NCBI GenBank assembly: GCA_030544215.1
Contig: JARZZO010000004.1
Coordinates: forward strand, 15,116,501 to 15,180,500
Length of the DNA: 64,000 nucleotides
Source: Zantedeschia hybrid cultivar
Taxonomy: Eukaryota > Streptophyta > Magnoliopsida > Alismatales > Araceae
Direction of reading: 5' to 3'
Under the pieces are notes generated by a model that ran no database searches, was not told where the DNA came from, and saw only the letters and a list, made by a program, of their open reading frames with translations. Below, piece after piece: positions 32,750-44,912 of this stretch (its first letter is position 1; each line of letters starts with the position of its first letter). Made by a program: the position numbers and the translations under genes.

Positions 32750-33732
32750 TGATGAGGCAGAATCCGATTCGGCCCATTAAAACAAGCCCAACACTGAGAT
32801 CAGCCCAGCAGCATCAGTAAAAGGCCCACTGGCCGCCTTCGGCCCAATAAGCAGCTCAAAGGTCTATGGCCCATCAGCGGCCCAACAACCTTCGGCCCAT
32901 CAGCGGCCCAACAATCTTCGGCCCGTCAGCGGCCCAATAGCCTTCGGCCCATTAGCTGCTCAGCAGCCCTCGGCCCAGCAGGCTTCAGCCCACTATGCGG
33001 CATCTGGCCCATCAGCGGCCCAACCCCCTTCGGCCCAGTAGCCGTATCCGGCCCACTCCGGTGGGAGGGTTAGGCACTATAGCGGTTTACCAGTAAACCC
33101 AGAACATAGTCCTATATCGGCTGCCACCGTTATGTAACCTCTATCCTCTGCTATAAATACACGGTTATTTGTTACCAAAGGTATGTCTTCGAGACCCCAA
33201 GGACTACAGTCCAAAAAGCATTAAAGCTACTTCTTCCACCTCTTTGCCTTCTGAATCGAATTATCTTCATAAGCTAACTTAACCGTCGGAGGGGGTTCCT
33301 TAGGGCTGAACCCCGGGACTCCTACTGACGGGTTCTTCTTCTTTCCCTCCTTCTGCAGGGGCTTCGGTTCGAATCTTCGCCGACCTCTCCGAGTCGGTCT
33401 CGGCCACCGACCTCGGGTCTTCTCCCTCCGGTCTCGACGCCATTCGCCGGCTGGTCCGCCTCGCCCGAAGGTGCTTCGGCCCCGCCTCGCGCCGGCTGTT
33501 ACTCGTCCGGAGGAGCCTCGGCCACGCCTTCCGTAGGCTGGCCCACATCCGTCCGAGGGAGTCTTGGCTTCGCTCTCGTCCGGACATCCCTCGGCTTCGG
33601 ATCTTCGGCCCCGTCTCCGCCCTCGCCGCGTTCCGGATCCCCGTCGGGCCTCTTCTCCGATCCGATCCAGCTTCGGATCCCAACTTCGGATTCCAGCCTC
33701 GGAATCCGGTCGTGATAGCTTCGGCTACATCA
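32750..33732 (+). repeat. 3' LTR of the outer gypsy element
   Basis: It matches 17108-18090. The TATA box is at 33151-33160. One 26-bp U3 unit is missing near 32843, and a 26-bp segment is added near 33672. By coincidence both LTRs are therefore 983 bp. Confidence 0.93.
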
Positions 33733-33737
33733 GTATA

Positions 33738-35290
33738 TATATCATATAAGAAGTTATCTATTAATATAGAATCTTTTAGAAGGTTATTTATTGAAATCTT
33801 TTTAAAGTAAAGAAGCTATATGTAGATACATATTATACAAGAAGTTATATACGAATATGGAATCTTTTACGACTGTGCCACATGAGTGATACTTGATGTA
33901 CTAAGGGTGCCAATTACACTGACCCTGACCCTCAGTATAGTAGGTAAATAAAATAAAATAAAATACTTTTTGAATCTTTTCTAGGTGGGTTCCGAGGTAT
34001 CCTATATGTCTGTACAAGCCAATCTTCGATTAGACGATCCAAAAAATCTAAAAAATTAAAAACCGAGTCTCAATGAATAGTAAAAAAATATACATACAGT
34101 CAAAAGTTCAGTTACATACAGTCAAAAGTTCAGTCCATGTGCAGGCATGATTGGACTGTTGCAACCAAGCGTCCGCAACAACTCGAGTATTACTTGCTGC
34201 ATTGAGGGTGCCAATTGCATTGACCATCTGTGTAGTGGGTAAATAATAAAAAAAAATATTGAATTTTGTTTTAGGTGGGATCTGAGGTGGTCCGTATAGG
34301 TCAATCTTAGATCGGACGACCCAAAAAAATCTGAAAAATAAAAAATCGAGTCTCAATGAAAAAAGGTCATTAATGGGCCGAGCTCAATAACATTTTTTTT
34401 TATTTTTTCATATTTTTTGGGTCGCTTGATCAGAGATCGACTTGTACGGACATTTAAAGGCACCTCGGGGCCTACCTAAAAAAATTTCAAAAATTGATTT
34501 TTTTTATTTATCCACTGCATTGAGGGTCAATGTGTACCAAGTATTACTCAACTCTTTTTGGGGACATCAATGGGTCAGAGCAGCCGATGTCTTCTAGAAG
34601 ATGAACATTTGGTGCATTGATTCCAATGTTGCACCGAGGGTTAATGCAGTAGGTAATTTTTATTTTTAATATTTTTTAGGTCGCTCCAAGGTACCCTACA
34701 CGTTCGTACAAGTCGATTTCCGATTGGACAATCCAAAAAATTCTGAAAAATAAAAATTAACTCCCAATGAATAATAAAAAATAGCTTTAATTTGTTGAGT
34801 CTAATAACAAGTTTTATTTTTCTATTTTTTTGAATCATCTGATGAGATATTGGCCTTTACAACGTGTAGGACACCTCTGGGCTGACTTAAAAAATATGAC
34901 ATGTACTGACCCTCAGTGCACCACTGAGATAAGTGCAGCAAGTGTTACTCCTACTTTGTAGGTTGGTTACCAAGCAACATGAGGTCAGTCCATTCGGCAG
35001 TGCACTAACCTTTAGTACACCAATGAGGTCAGTGCATTCGGTAGTGCAGTAAGTATAATTTTAAAAAAATAAAATTAGCTCAGTTCCAACATGGTTATGC
35101 GTCATATGTACCGATCTTTGAACGAATAAATCTTAAAAATTACTAAAAAATAATAAAAAATTATTAGGTTCAGTCCATTAGAGATATTTGTTAGTATTCA
35201 TTGGACTCAAATTTAATGCTTTATAATTTTTTGAGTCGTCATATCGACGATGGACTGTACAAACATGTAGATCGGATTAGGATCAGGCTA
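33738..35290. repeat. Diverged modules in direct and inverted orientation
   Basis: A module of 150-200 bp recurs about five times. Its words are 'gcattgagggt', 'agtgggtaaataa', 'aggtgggatctgaggt', 'gtacaagtcgatctctgat', 'cgacccaaaaaa' and 'gagtctcaatgaa'. Copies at about 33900-34075, 34190-34365 and 34630-34770 run forward. The copy at about 34385-34535 is inverted, and another inverted, weaker one lies near 34830-34960. The 34190-34365 and 34385-34535 pair forms a long imperfect hairpin with a short loop. No coding region or element terminus was seen. Confidence 0.65.
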
Positions 35291-36246
35291 AAAATAATTT
35301 ATGAAAAAAAAAATGTTGCTCGGTAACCAGCAAACGATGAGGGAAGTGGGGATCGTCCACCCCCCGAGATTGCAGCAAATAAAGCAAATCAAACTCTTAA
35401 TTTTTTGCGGTCGTACATCACCCTTCTTATGGATGGGCTTCCACGTTTCACAAGAATGCTATCACCATATTAGCGATAGGGGGTACACAAAGTGTGGTGG
35501 TCCCACAGTCCCAAGGTAATATAACCATGGTCAGGGAAAACAAGTGGCTGAGGTGACGTCTGTAATGCTTCATGTTAACAGCTTACCAAAGTACACACAA
35601 ATTAAAACGCATACTCATCTCTTCAAGAGCATTCAGATTCCACATTAGAAAAAAATACACATACTCCCTGTATCTTTGAAAAAAATAATAGAATTATTAC
35701 GAGATAAAAAATAATAAAATTTAAATATAGAAATGCTCACAACAATGTACAACGCATTTATATACATGTACGTTGAACGATCCGGAATAATTAAAATCTG
35801 AACAAAATTAAGAGAAGCTGTCCCCACACCGAAAAGTTGCCATTGGCCAAATTGCTGTGTGGTAAGGTTTGAGAATCATATGTAGGGGACACTAAACGTT
35901 TAAGATGAAAACAAGGAGTGGATCCATACACATTCTTGCCAGTGAGGCTCTCGTGAAAGCAGTCACACCCTCTTTGAGGCCATTCAAAGGGATACCAGCC
36001 ACTCCAAAGTGGGAAGGCAATGCAAAAACTGTGACCCATGACAACAGCAACATTGCCAAATCATGTCTCTTGTTGCACAAAAAGGAAAAGAAAAAGAAAA
36101 CTCCGGGATTCATAAAATAAGATAATTGTCATTGAAGGAACAGAAATGCCCTTGCAAAGGGAAAGTACAATAGAAGGTTCAACAACTTTAGGACTATCCC
36201 AAACAAGAAAACCAAATGGACTCGGAATTAAGATGTTCAATCCTGT
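35291..36246. other. 3' flank of the sterol isomerase gene
   Basis: The 3' UTR of the minus-strand EBP/HYD1-type gene should lie in roughly 35900-36246. I see no other gene. A small open frame here encodes nothing recognisable. Confidence 0.45.
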
Positions 36247-39200
36247 TCATTGTGTTTTCCTCTTCTTATCCATTGACAATGCGGCACTAATCTTATTCCA
36301 GCTCCTGACTGCTATGACCGTCGGGATCACAGTCCATGAGCTGTTTGCCCCAATGTAGTATGCCCAGTAATAGAAAGAATTTGTGGAGAAATTATCACCA
36401 TCCAAGTATGCTGTTATGAAATAAACCAAACAGCCATACAACTGACCCAAGCACACTGCAAACTGAAGTGTGTATTGGTATGGTTTTTGTGCGGCAATGG
36501 CATACCTGACATGCAAGAAACAAGTGTTAAGATAATGCTAAACGACACAGGTTTTGGTTATTCATTAAACAACATGAGTCTTGTATTATAGAAGGTGGGG
36601 AATATATCAATTCAAGACTTAAATCCATGGAAGCACTAACATCAACATCACATGCTATGAGAAGAACAAGATATATAACTGAATGTGCAAAGTTGATCAT
36701 TGATGCATGCTGCCTATGTTGCATAATGGTCAACATGAAGGGTCAACACTATAAGCAACCACCCCCCCAAATGATATCCAATGTTCTTCCAATCTTGTTC
36801 CCTTTCTTTATTATTATATTGGCCTCTACAAGGACTTGATATATGGGATTCTGATTCCTGACTTGTCTCAAATAGTTGTCATGTGAATATCCAGGACTGC
36901 AAGCCTCATGCTCTCTTATTTTTAGCATATTATCATAAACATGGAGAACAATGATAAATGAATACTGTAGAGCTCAAATTTCTGTAAGGCCCATTGAAAT
37001 ATGATTCATGTGCTCTGACAGCACTGTAGTAAGTTGAGCGGATCTCTTCATGAACTTGGATTGTCCCTTTGTCAACTTTAGAGAACTTAACATCCATCCT
37101 AACCCTAGGTTGTTTATGCTTTAATCAGATGCCCTGGGAAAGAATCATTTCACAGAAAATATAGTACAAGTATGTGGATTGGGATTGGTGCACACAGGTC
37201 AGAACACGTTTGGGATGACAGCGAGCTACTAAATGGGATCAAGCATATGGTTAGATATATAAGATCATCCAAAAGGATAGGTCAAACAACCATACTCCCT
37301 CGACAATGAAGGACAAGAAATAAAAATGTAACCCGACAAAGCATTGAGGGATGAATGATATGAAGGAACTATTCCCTTGAATACTTAACAAGATTTTCAA
37401 GTCTTGGTGCAGCATAAGCATTTGAAGAATGGGGCTTAGGAACAGGGCAATTTTGGGAAAAGGATCAAGCATATAGTTAGATATATAAGATCCAAAAGGA
37501 TAAGCCAAACAACCGTATTCCCTCGACAATGAAGGACAAGAAATAAAAATGTAACCCGACAAAGCATTGAGGGATAAGTGATATGAAGCAACTACTCCCT
37601 GGAATGCTTAAGAAGATTTTCAAATTTCAAGGCATGGTGCAGCATAAGCATTTGAAGGCTGAGGTAGAGCACAGATCCGCCTTTTAATCCTTTTTCCGAT
37701 TCTCCCCTTAATAGAAGGCTGAAAACCTCAACACAAGCAAATGATGAATACCAAATTAGAAAAGAACCTATCCTCATTTGGAGAGCTTTCTTGGGAAGCA
37801 ACTCAGGAAAGTATCTCAGATGCATCAAGAGGATAATTCTAAAATGAAGTGTCAGTTATTCATAGCAGTGTTTTTCTCCCTGCTCCCTCATCTTCTTTAT
37901 CCTTTTATTCTTCTGTTGCTTTCAGTGCTCGCTAAAACCATGTTATTTTACAGTTCCTCATGTACACACTTTCTCTCCATTTTCTTTCATTATATGTGCT
38001 CCATTACAGAATTCACTACATGAATAAGAGTCCAGAAATGGATCTTTCTCCTTCTTGTTCTCATCTTTCTTTTCCACCCATTCATCCTTCAAAGTCTCAT
38101 CAAAACCAAGTTTATTCATGATCCTCCTTCCTCATGTTTCCTCTCCTTCTTCACCACATGTGCTGCATATTACACATCATTCTTGGTTCAGTTATTATCC
38201 CTTCATTTTTTTCACAATTAAAGTTCCTCCTTTCTTGTTAATGATTAACACTTTCATCCAATCTGTCCTGAGCTATCCAGTGTATCCAAACATAACAACG
38301 AAAAAACTTGACAGGTACCCCTTACTCCCTGTCAATGTTGTTTGGTGGTTGAACCATGGTTTTGAGGTGAACCTCTTGTATCTTCCATTTTCTAACTCAT
38401 GCAATCTTCAACTATTCCCACTTATGTATATTAGAAAAGATTCATTCTGCCTGGTGTAACAAAAGCTGGAGGATCATCAGAGTCAATAACTACCCATTAT
38501 CTCATCCATGCAACATGCAATTTTTCCTTTCTTTTTGTCAAAGTCAACATCATGAATGATGCAATGCAGCATTCTAGGTCAACGTCCATGAGACTCGAGC
38601 TACAAAAGAGGTATGTCCATATTTGGCGCCAAGCTGAAGTAGAAAATGTAGGAAGTTATTTGAATCCTCTGATTTGAACATATTGGCTAAGGATGTGTTT
38701 TGCACAGCTTGCAATTGGAAGCATTTTTGGGCTTCCACTCAGTTATTCCTATTCCAAGGGGAAGAAGCTAAGTCTTTGAAGCCATTCATGCAGTGTTTGG
38801 GTCAGTCTTTGGCTTCCAACCGACAACTACAAATTGGAGCTTTGTTAGTAAACATTTGACTTCTGCAACTACCCAAAGTTGGATACAACAATTACCACTC
38901 TATATTTCCCATGTTGAGAGTGGAAGCCAAACGTGGCTTCCAACCGAAAGTTTTGAAAAGCATGCCCTAAGAATGCTGGTAGCGAAAATCTGTAGGCTAA
39001 TTCATTGCAAAGAGAGTTTGACATCTTTTCGAATGAGAGAAAATAGAGATCACAAACAAGTAGGATTTGAGGAATATCTACCAACTCAGAAATTCCAGAG
39101 GAAGAGGAGAAATATACAAAAGGTGATTTGACAGAAACTCATGAAAGGAACTTGGAAGATGTTCTGCTATTTTAGAATCTAAATAGGGGATGAAACAAAA

Positions 39201-39631
39201 GAGATAAGAATGGGATTAAAATAAGACCAAAATAGAAGACACCTAGAGTTGTTTGAACCAAATTAAAAGATTTTTTTTAAAAAAAAAAAAAGAGGAAGAA
39301 GACAATCAACAGAAGAAGCAGTCAGCCAACCAAAGCAAAAGGCTAGCACTCTTGTACAGTAAAAAAAGAAGAAGAAAAAGGAGAAGCAAAAAAGAAGGGA
39401 AGAAAAGAAAAAGAAGAAAAAACTGTAAAAGGAGACGAGCAGTGGCAGCCAAAAAAAGGGACAAGAAAATAGGGAGAAATAAAGGAGAACGAAAGATAGA
39501 GAATAGTTGAAAGAAACTTAGGAAAGGAGGAAAGAGAATGCACCAGCAGGGAAGTCCATGGGACCCAATTACAACCCTTACCATGGGTTTCCTTCCTGCA
39601 TGCATGTGCGTGTGTATATGATATATATATA

Positions 39632-39690
<59 letters not shown>

Positions 39691-42600
39691 TGAGAAGGGG
39701 GCCTTCTCACCTCTAAAAGTACCTCCAACCCACCTCCTCATCTACAGATGCAGATGAACAAAGAAATGTGGGTAGGAAGAGGCTTTGTACTAGAGCTTCA
39801 AGACTTGGGATGTCTTCTACTTCAAGATTCAAGAGTACCTTAAGTGTTTGTTGACAGTCGTTTTTGATCCGACCGATTTGTTTTGGATTTTTGGTTTGCT
39901 TGTTTGATTTGTTTTGTTTTAGTTGGTCATCTAGTTTGGTTGACTAGGTTTATGGTTGTATGATATTGACTCGCCCATGGAAAAGGGATTCATGCGGGTT
40001 CGGATGAACCTTTCCTGTCAGTCAATAGGTTGACGGTGATTACATCTTGTTGCGACAAGAAAACCCTTTGATTTCCTTTCCAAAGCTGGCTTTCTAGATG
40101 GCTCCTTGCAGTGTGAAAGTCTCGCTTGTTTTATTTTATTCGCTCACATGTTATTTACGGGATGGTCGACTTTCTTACCCTTTATTCCTTTTTATCCGGG
40201 TTTCCCCTTTTCCTTTTTATAATATCTTTAGCATTATTGATGGGCATTGTTCACATGCGCTGTTTACGAACACTGTTCATGTGTACTGTTCCTGGATACT
40301 ATTCATAGACATTGTTTACAAGTACTAGTTATAGACACTGTTCACGGGTACTATTCATGGACACTGTTCATGGTACTATTCACAAGTACTATTCATGGAC
40401 ACTGTTCATAGGTAGGGCCCACTAAGTGTCAATGATTTAAATTGTGTCAAGGCGGCTATGGGCCGACAGGGTATTATTTCGTCCCATTACTCGCTGTTGT
40501 ACATTGATATGGCCACAGGCAGACAAGGCTATGGTTATCACTCGACAACTTGTAGTTATATATGGAGGTAACGACAGGCTGTTGAGCCTTCATCATCACT
40601 CGACAACACACCGCTTGCGCATCGGAGTGGCAGTAGGGTGATGAGGCTTCAGCATCACTCGTCGACACCTCACTCACGCACCGGAGTGGCAGTGGGGTGA
40701 CGAGGCTTCGACATCACTCGTTGACACCTCACTCGCGCACCGGAGTGGCACTAAGGCGGCGAGGCTTCGACATCACTCGTCGGCACCTCACTTGCGCACC
40801 AGAGTGGCAGTGAGGCGGTGAGACTTTAACATCACGCGTCGACACATCACTTGCGCACCGGAGTGACAGTGAGGCAGTGAGGCTTCCACATCACTCGTCG
40901 ACACATCACTTGCGCACTGGAGTGGCAATGAGGCGGCGAGGCTTCCACATCACTCGTCAACACATCACTTGCGCACCGGAGTGGTAGTAAGGCGGCGAGG
41001 CTTCAATATCACTTGTCGACACATCACTTGCGCACCGGAGTGGCAATGAGGCGGCGAGGTTTCCACATCACTCGTCGACACATCACTTGCATACCGGAGT
41101 GGCGGCGAGACTTCCACATCACTCGTCGACACATCACTTGCGTACCGGAGTGGCAGTGAGGCGGCGAGGCTTCAATAATTATAACTTGATCATAGGTACT
41201 AGACGGCATGATCCCGGGTTACACCGCCACGACTTGGCAGCATGGCTGATGATCGTAACCACACTGCCACGACATGGTGGCGTTGTTAGGAATCATAGCC
41301 ACGCCGCAAAGGCATGGCGGCATGGTTAAGGATCATGCCGCTCGGACCTGGCAGCATAGTCTTGTACCTTAGGAATGAGAGGTGAGGGATTTTCTTATAA
41401 CTCTACCACTTCGAACTAACTTCCCACCACTTATCACACACCCACAAGGTAGGGGGTAGGGGCTATTTATAGAATTTTCGACCAGTAAGGGGGTGCCAAG
41501 TGGCGGCTTACAATTGGTTCTTGGAGGCGGGCCATGCCCAATTGGCGAAGCTTCATTGGTCCAAGTTCTCGGCCGTATGATTGGTCCATTTGGCTATGAT
41601 GAGGCGATGACGTGGCGGCAATGACGAGGCGATGAAGATCCGTGTGGCGCTTCTTCATTGGACCATGTGGGCATGTGTGGGGCCCACTTGAACTCAAAAA
41701 ATATTTTTTTATGTACATCGCAGCCTGGGGGTATGCCGCCACGAGTGGGCAGCTGAGCGGGGGGAGCAGCAGCCCCTTACTGGGCCCTGCCGCCCACAAG
41801 GGGCAGCAGACCTTTGGGTTCTGCTGCCTCTTGTGGGCAGCAGACCCATGACTTGGGTCTGCTACCCCTTGTGGGCGGCAGAACCAGGTCTGCCGCCCAC
41901 AAGGGGCTGCAGGCCCAAAGGGGTCTGCCGGTTTTTTTATTTTTTTGGACCCTAATTTTCTGATTTTGGGATTTTTTTAGGGTTTTTTTTTTTTTTTTAG
42001 ATTTTGGGTACTGTTCACGCGACAGTGCACTGTAACAGTACTGTTCAGACCCTCTTTACTAAAGCAATACTGTTCATTTTTTTAAAATAAGAAATTTGCA
42101 GTCCACAGTGTTCTAACTTTGCTCCCTCATTGTAATCAAGAAAGATGAATAAAAGTTTCCTTTTGATTCATTCAGAGCTATTCTTTTGTGCTCTGTAGTG
42201 TTTATGGGTTGCTAATGGATCCTTAATGGGACAAATAGGTTCATGGATTCTTAATAGGTCCAATCGGTTAGCAGATGCTTAACAGATCTTTACTGGATGC
42301 AACACATCTACTAAAGGATATGCATCCTTAGTGAGTTTTTCCAACCCACATCCTCTTTTAACCTTAACCAAGATTCGATGAGGCAACATCCTTTGGTAGA
42401 TTCAGTCAATTCGCATTAAGTCTATAATGCTCATGGACTGGACTTGGACTCGATCAAACCTCAGAGTGGACTTGGTCAATTTTGTGTCAAGTCGATAATG
42501 CTTATGGACTCAAGTTGGACTTGACGAAATGCTAGTTTGGCATGGTAAGTTAGACCATGTCCACACACCCTCATCTTACCTAGTAAACAAACTACCCCTA

Positions 42601-44881
42601 ATCTAACATTTACCCAATACCCAAACTTGCCCTAACTTCATGACCTAACCTAATCCCTAAAATACCACTTAACCCTATTGATTCACTCAAATATGTTAAA
42701 TAGCCAAGGCACCCATGACTCAAAACTTTGCTAGGCACCTACTATACCCTTGGCCTCCACAATCTAACTAAAGACCAATATCTAACTTGAACTAAATGAC
42801 CAAGACACCCTCACATACTACACCATTAGCTAAAATGACTAGAACACCCTTAAGTATTAAGACCTAACTAAAGATAACTTAAATACATCCAAGGTTCTAC
42901 ATACAAATAACCAAAAAACCCTCCAAAGACCTAAAAACAATCCAAAAATGATTTGATGCTGCGCTCAAGCCCTAACTGTGGCTCAAAATGACTTAAATAC
43001 CCCTACAACTTTGGCATCAACTTAAAAATGACTTAAATACCTTTCAACCCCTAAAATTCAATCTAATTTATTTTACATTAAACGGGCTTAACCTCACTTT
43101 TTCGAGTGTAGGGACAACATAACTTACCATAATCTGGCTTAGCTTCATTCCTCTTGAACACACAGATATGGAGATTAGGGGATAACTAACGGATGTTACG
43201 GATCCCTATTTATCCTAATAGCAAACATAGGCTTAAAATCACTATGCAATGCCACAAAACACTCTAGAAGCTCCTTAAAACACCATCGGGTCCATGGTGG
43301 ACCTTTTGGGCTTGATCCAAATTGAATGCTTATGGTTAGACGAACTTTATGTCGTTGATTTCCTTCAAGCATCGTCTTAGGCAGTTAATCATGGGTCTTC
43401 CTCTGTCAAGGTAATGCAATTAGCATTGGTCAAGGCTGGTGGAGATGGTCCAACTTTTTAAATGCCAAAATGCCAATTCCATTAAGCGAAATTTAAATCA
43501 AATATCAGAGCTACCTAAAGACCAGCATAAATTATTCATAATAAAAATAAAATTATCCAACAAATCCCCAAAAAATCCTGATGATATGCATCGAGTTCCT
43601 TGTTCAACCCTTCTATCTGCTAACAATTTATGCAAGCCCTTCTAATAGCTTATAGACCTGAATGACAAACACATTCATACTGGATGACTTGTTCCTGGAA
43701 ATATGTGGCTAATGTTTTGATTAAATGTTTCCTTAATAAAAAAAAATAGAGACTCCCTACTTACTGTCATTTGTTCCCAAAAGTTGGATACAGGGAGCTT
43801 TTACTAAATACAGAGGTTATAGGGAGTTTTTCCTAAATTTAATAGATTGGAGGGACTAAAAATTAAAAATCCAAATTTTATTTAAACCTGATATGGTCCG
43901 GCAGTTTTATGCATAGCCATCCATATGAAGTACATAACCAAATGACAAAGGGAGCCTTCTCAGGTGGTTGTTTCTCACTAATTAGTTGGGCTAGATCAGA
44001 ATTCAGAGGGTTCCCACTTCACAAAATAAACAAATATTCCCTATTCCTATCTTTCACACGAAGCAACTTACAACTAACATGGGAATGTGTTGATTGCATG
44101 CAACTGCACCTGGAAGTAGGATATGACCATATAAGTTACCTTGACCTCAATACATGTGAAGGATGTGAATTTGCCAACGATAGAGGGGATGCATGTTGGC
44201 AAGTGACATTAATAATCGCAATAGACTCAGGTATGTGAAAAAGATTAGCAAAACACCCTTTGAGATGTGCATAATATAACTATTTGGTGAGAATTATCTA
44301 ACTATGCTAAACAAGAACTGTTAAATAAATGTGTTTTGGAACCAGATAACCAACTCTACTATACTCTTCATTAAATCACGACCAAGACAAAGTATCAAAC
44401 TAGCAAAGAACCATGAAATTTGCCTCACCCATGGAAAATGGGATAGGATCACTTACAGGAGTGTGGCTTTAGAAAAATTCTGTGCTAGAATTGCTTGCAA
44501 GCAGACACATGCACTAAGCTTAGGGACAAGGATTGGCAACTCAATGGCAACGGTCATAGGTCAAGTGTGGTAATTGTTTTGCCCTGCTTTCATGTGGGCT
44601 GTGTGGCTTGCTAGGAATAAGAGGAAATTCTGTGATGGTTTTAGAAGTGCTTCAAACATATTGAAAAGAACATTGCAGCTGGTGGAAGACTGGGGAAGAG
44701 CAGCTTCCTTAATTGTGGACCAGAACCATGAATTGGTATTGAAGGCAAGGTCTTGGAAGTCCTTGGCAACTTGATTCTGTTTTATTACCTTAACAAAGAA
44801 GTTTTGTTGAAGTATTCCTTCTTGCTTAACTGTGTAATTGGGCCTCCGGCCTAGTTTCTTTGTTTTTTTTTTTTGTTTTTT

Positions 44882-44912
<31 letters not shown>

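Larger units (their letters stand above)
17108..33732 (+). mobile_element. Complete Tat/Retand-like Ty3/gypsy retrotransposon (outer element)
   Basis: Two 983-bp LTRs (17108-18090 and 32750-33732) both start TGATG and end CATCA. They bracket an internal region and are flanked by the exact 5-bp target duplication GTATA (17103-17107 and 33733-33737). Internal order is primer-site region, gag (split by a second retrotransposon), gag zinc knuckle, integrase tail, a 71-bp tandem array, an antisense gene on the minus strand, a purine tract and the 3' LTR. The protease, RT, RNase H and most of integrase are missing, so the copy is non-autonomous. Hand alignment of the LTRs shows roughly 22 substitutions plus two 26-bp indels, so the insertion is fairly recent. 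Antisense genes with a gypsy-type transposon domain upstream of the 3' LTR are known in the Tat lineage. Lineage assignment is inference from that and the zinc knuckle. Confidence 0.92.
39840..42200 (-). mobile_element. Probable LTR-type element fragment in intron 3 of the isomerase gene
   Basis: Read on the minus strand, the order is a hairpin array (41925-41740), then a good TATA box (TCTATAAATAG, 41473-41463), then a tandem 59-bp array (41175-40577), then a repeated 'actgttcatgg' block (40410-40230). This is the same U3-TATA-leader order as in the complete elements of the window. I could not find LTR ends or a target duplication. The call as an LTR fragment is therefore inference. Confidence 0.4.

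Noticed and set aside
17108..33732. One very long element with internal direct repeats instead of two nested ones
   Set aside because: Each LTR pair has its own matching target duplication and the outer gag frame resumes exactly after the inner one, which proves nesting.
39253..39510. Lys/Arg-rich 85-residue frame
   Set aside because: Translation of a purine tract within an intron. No family match and no splice or start context.
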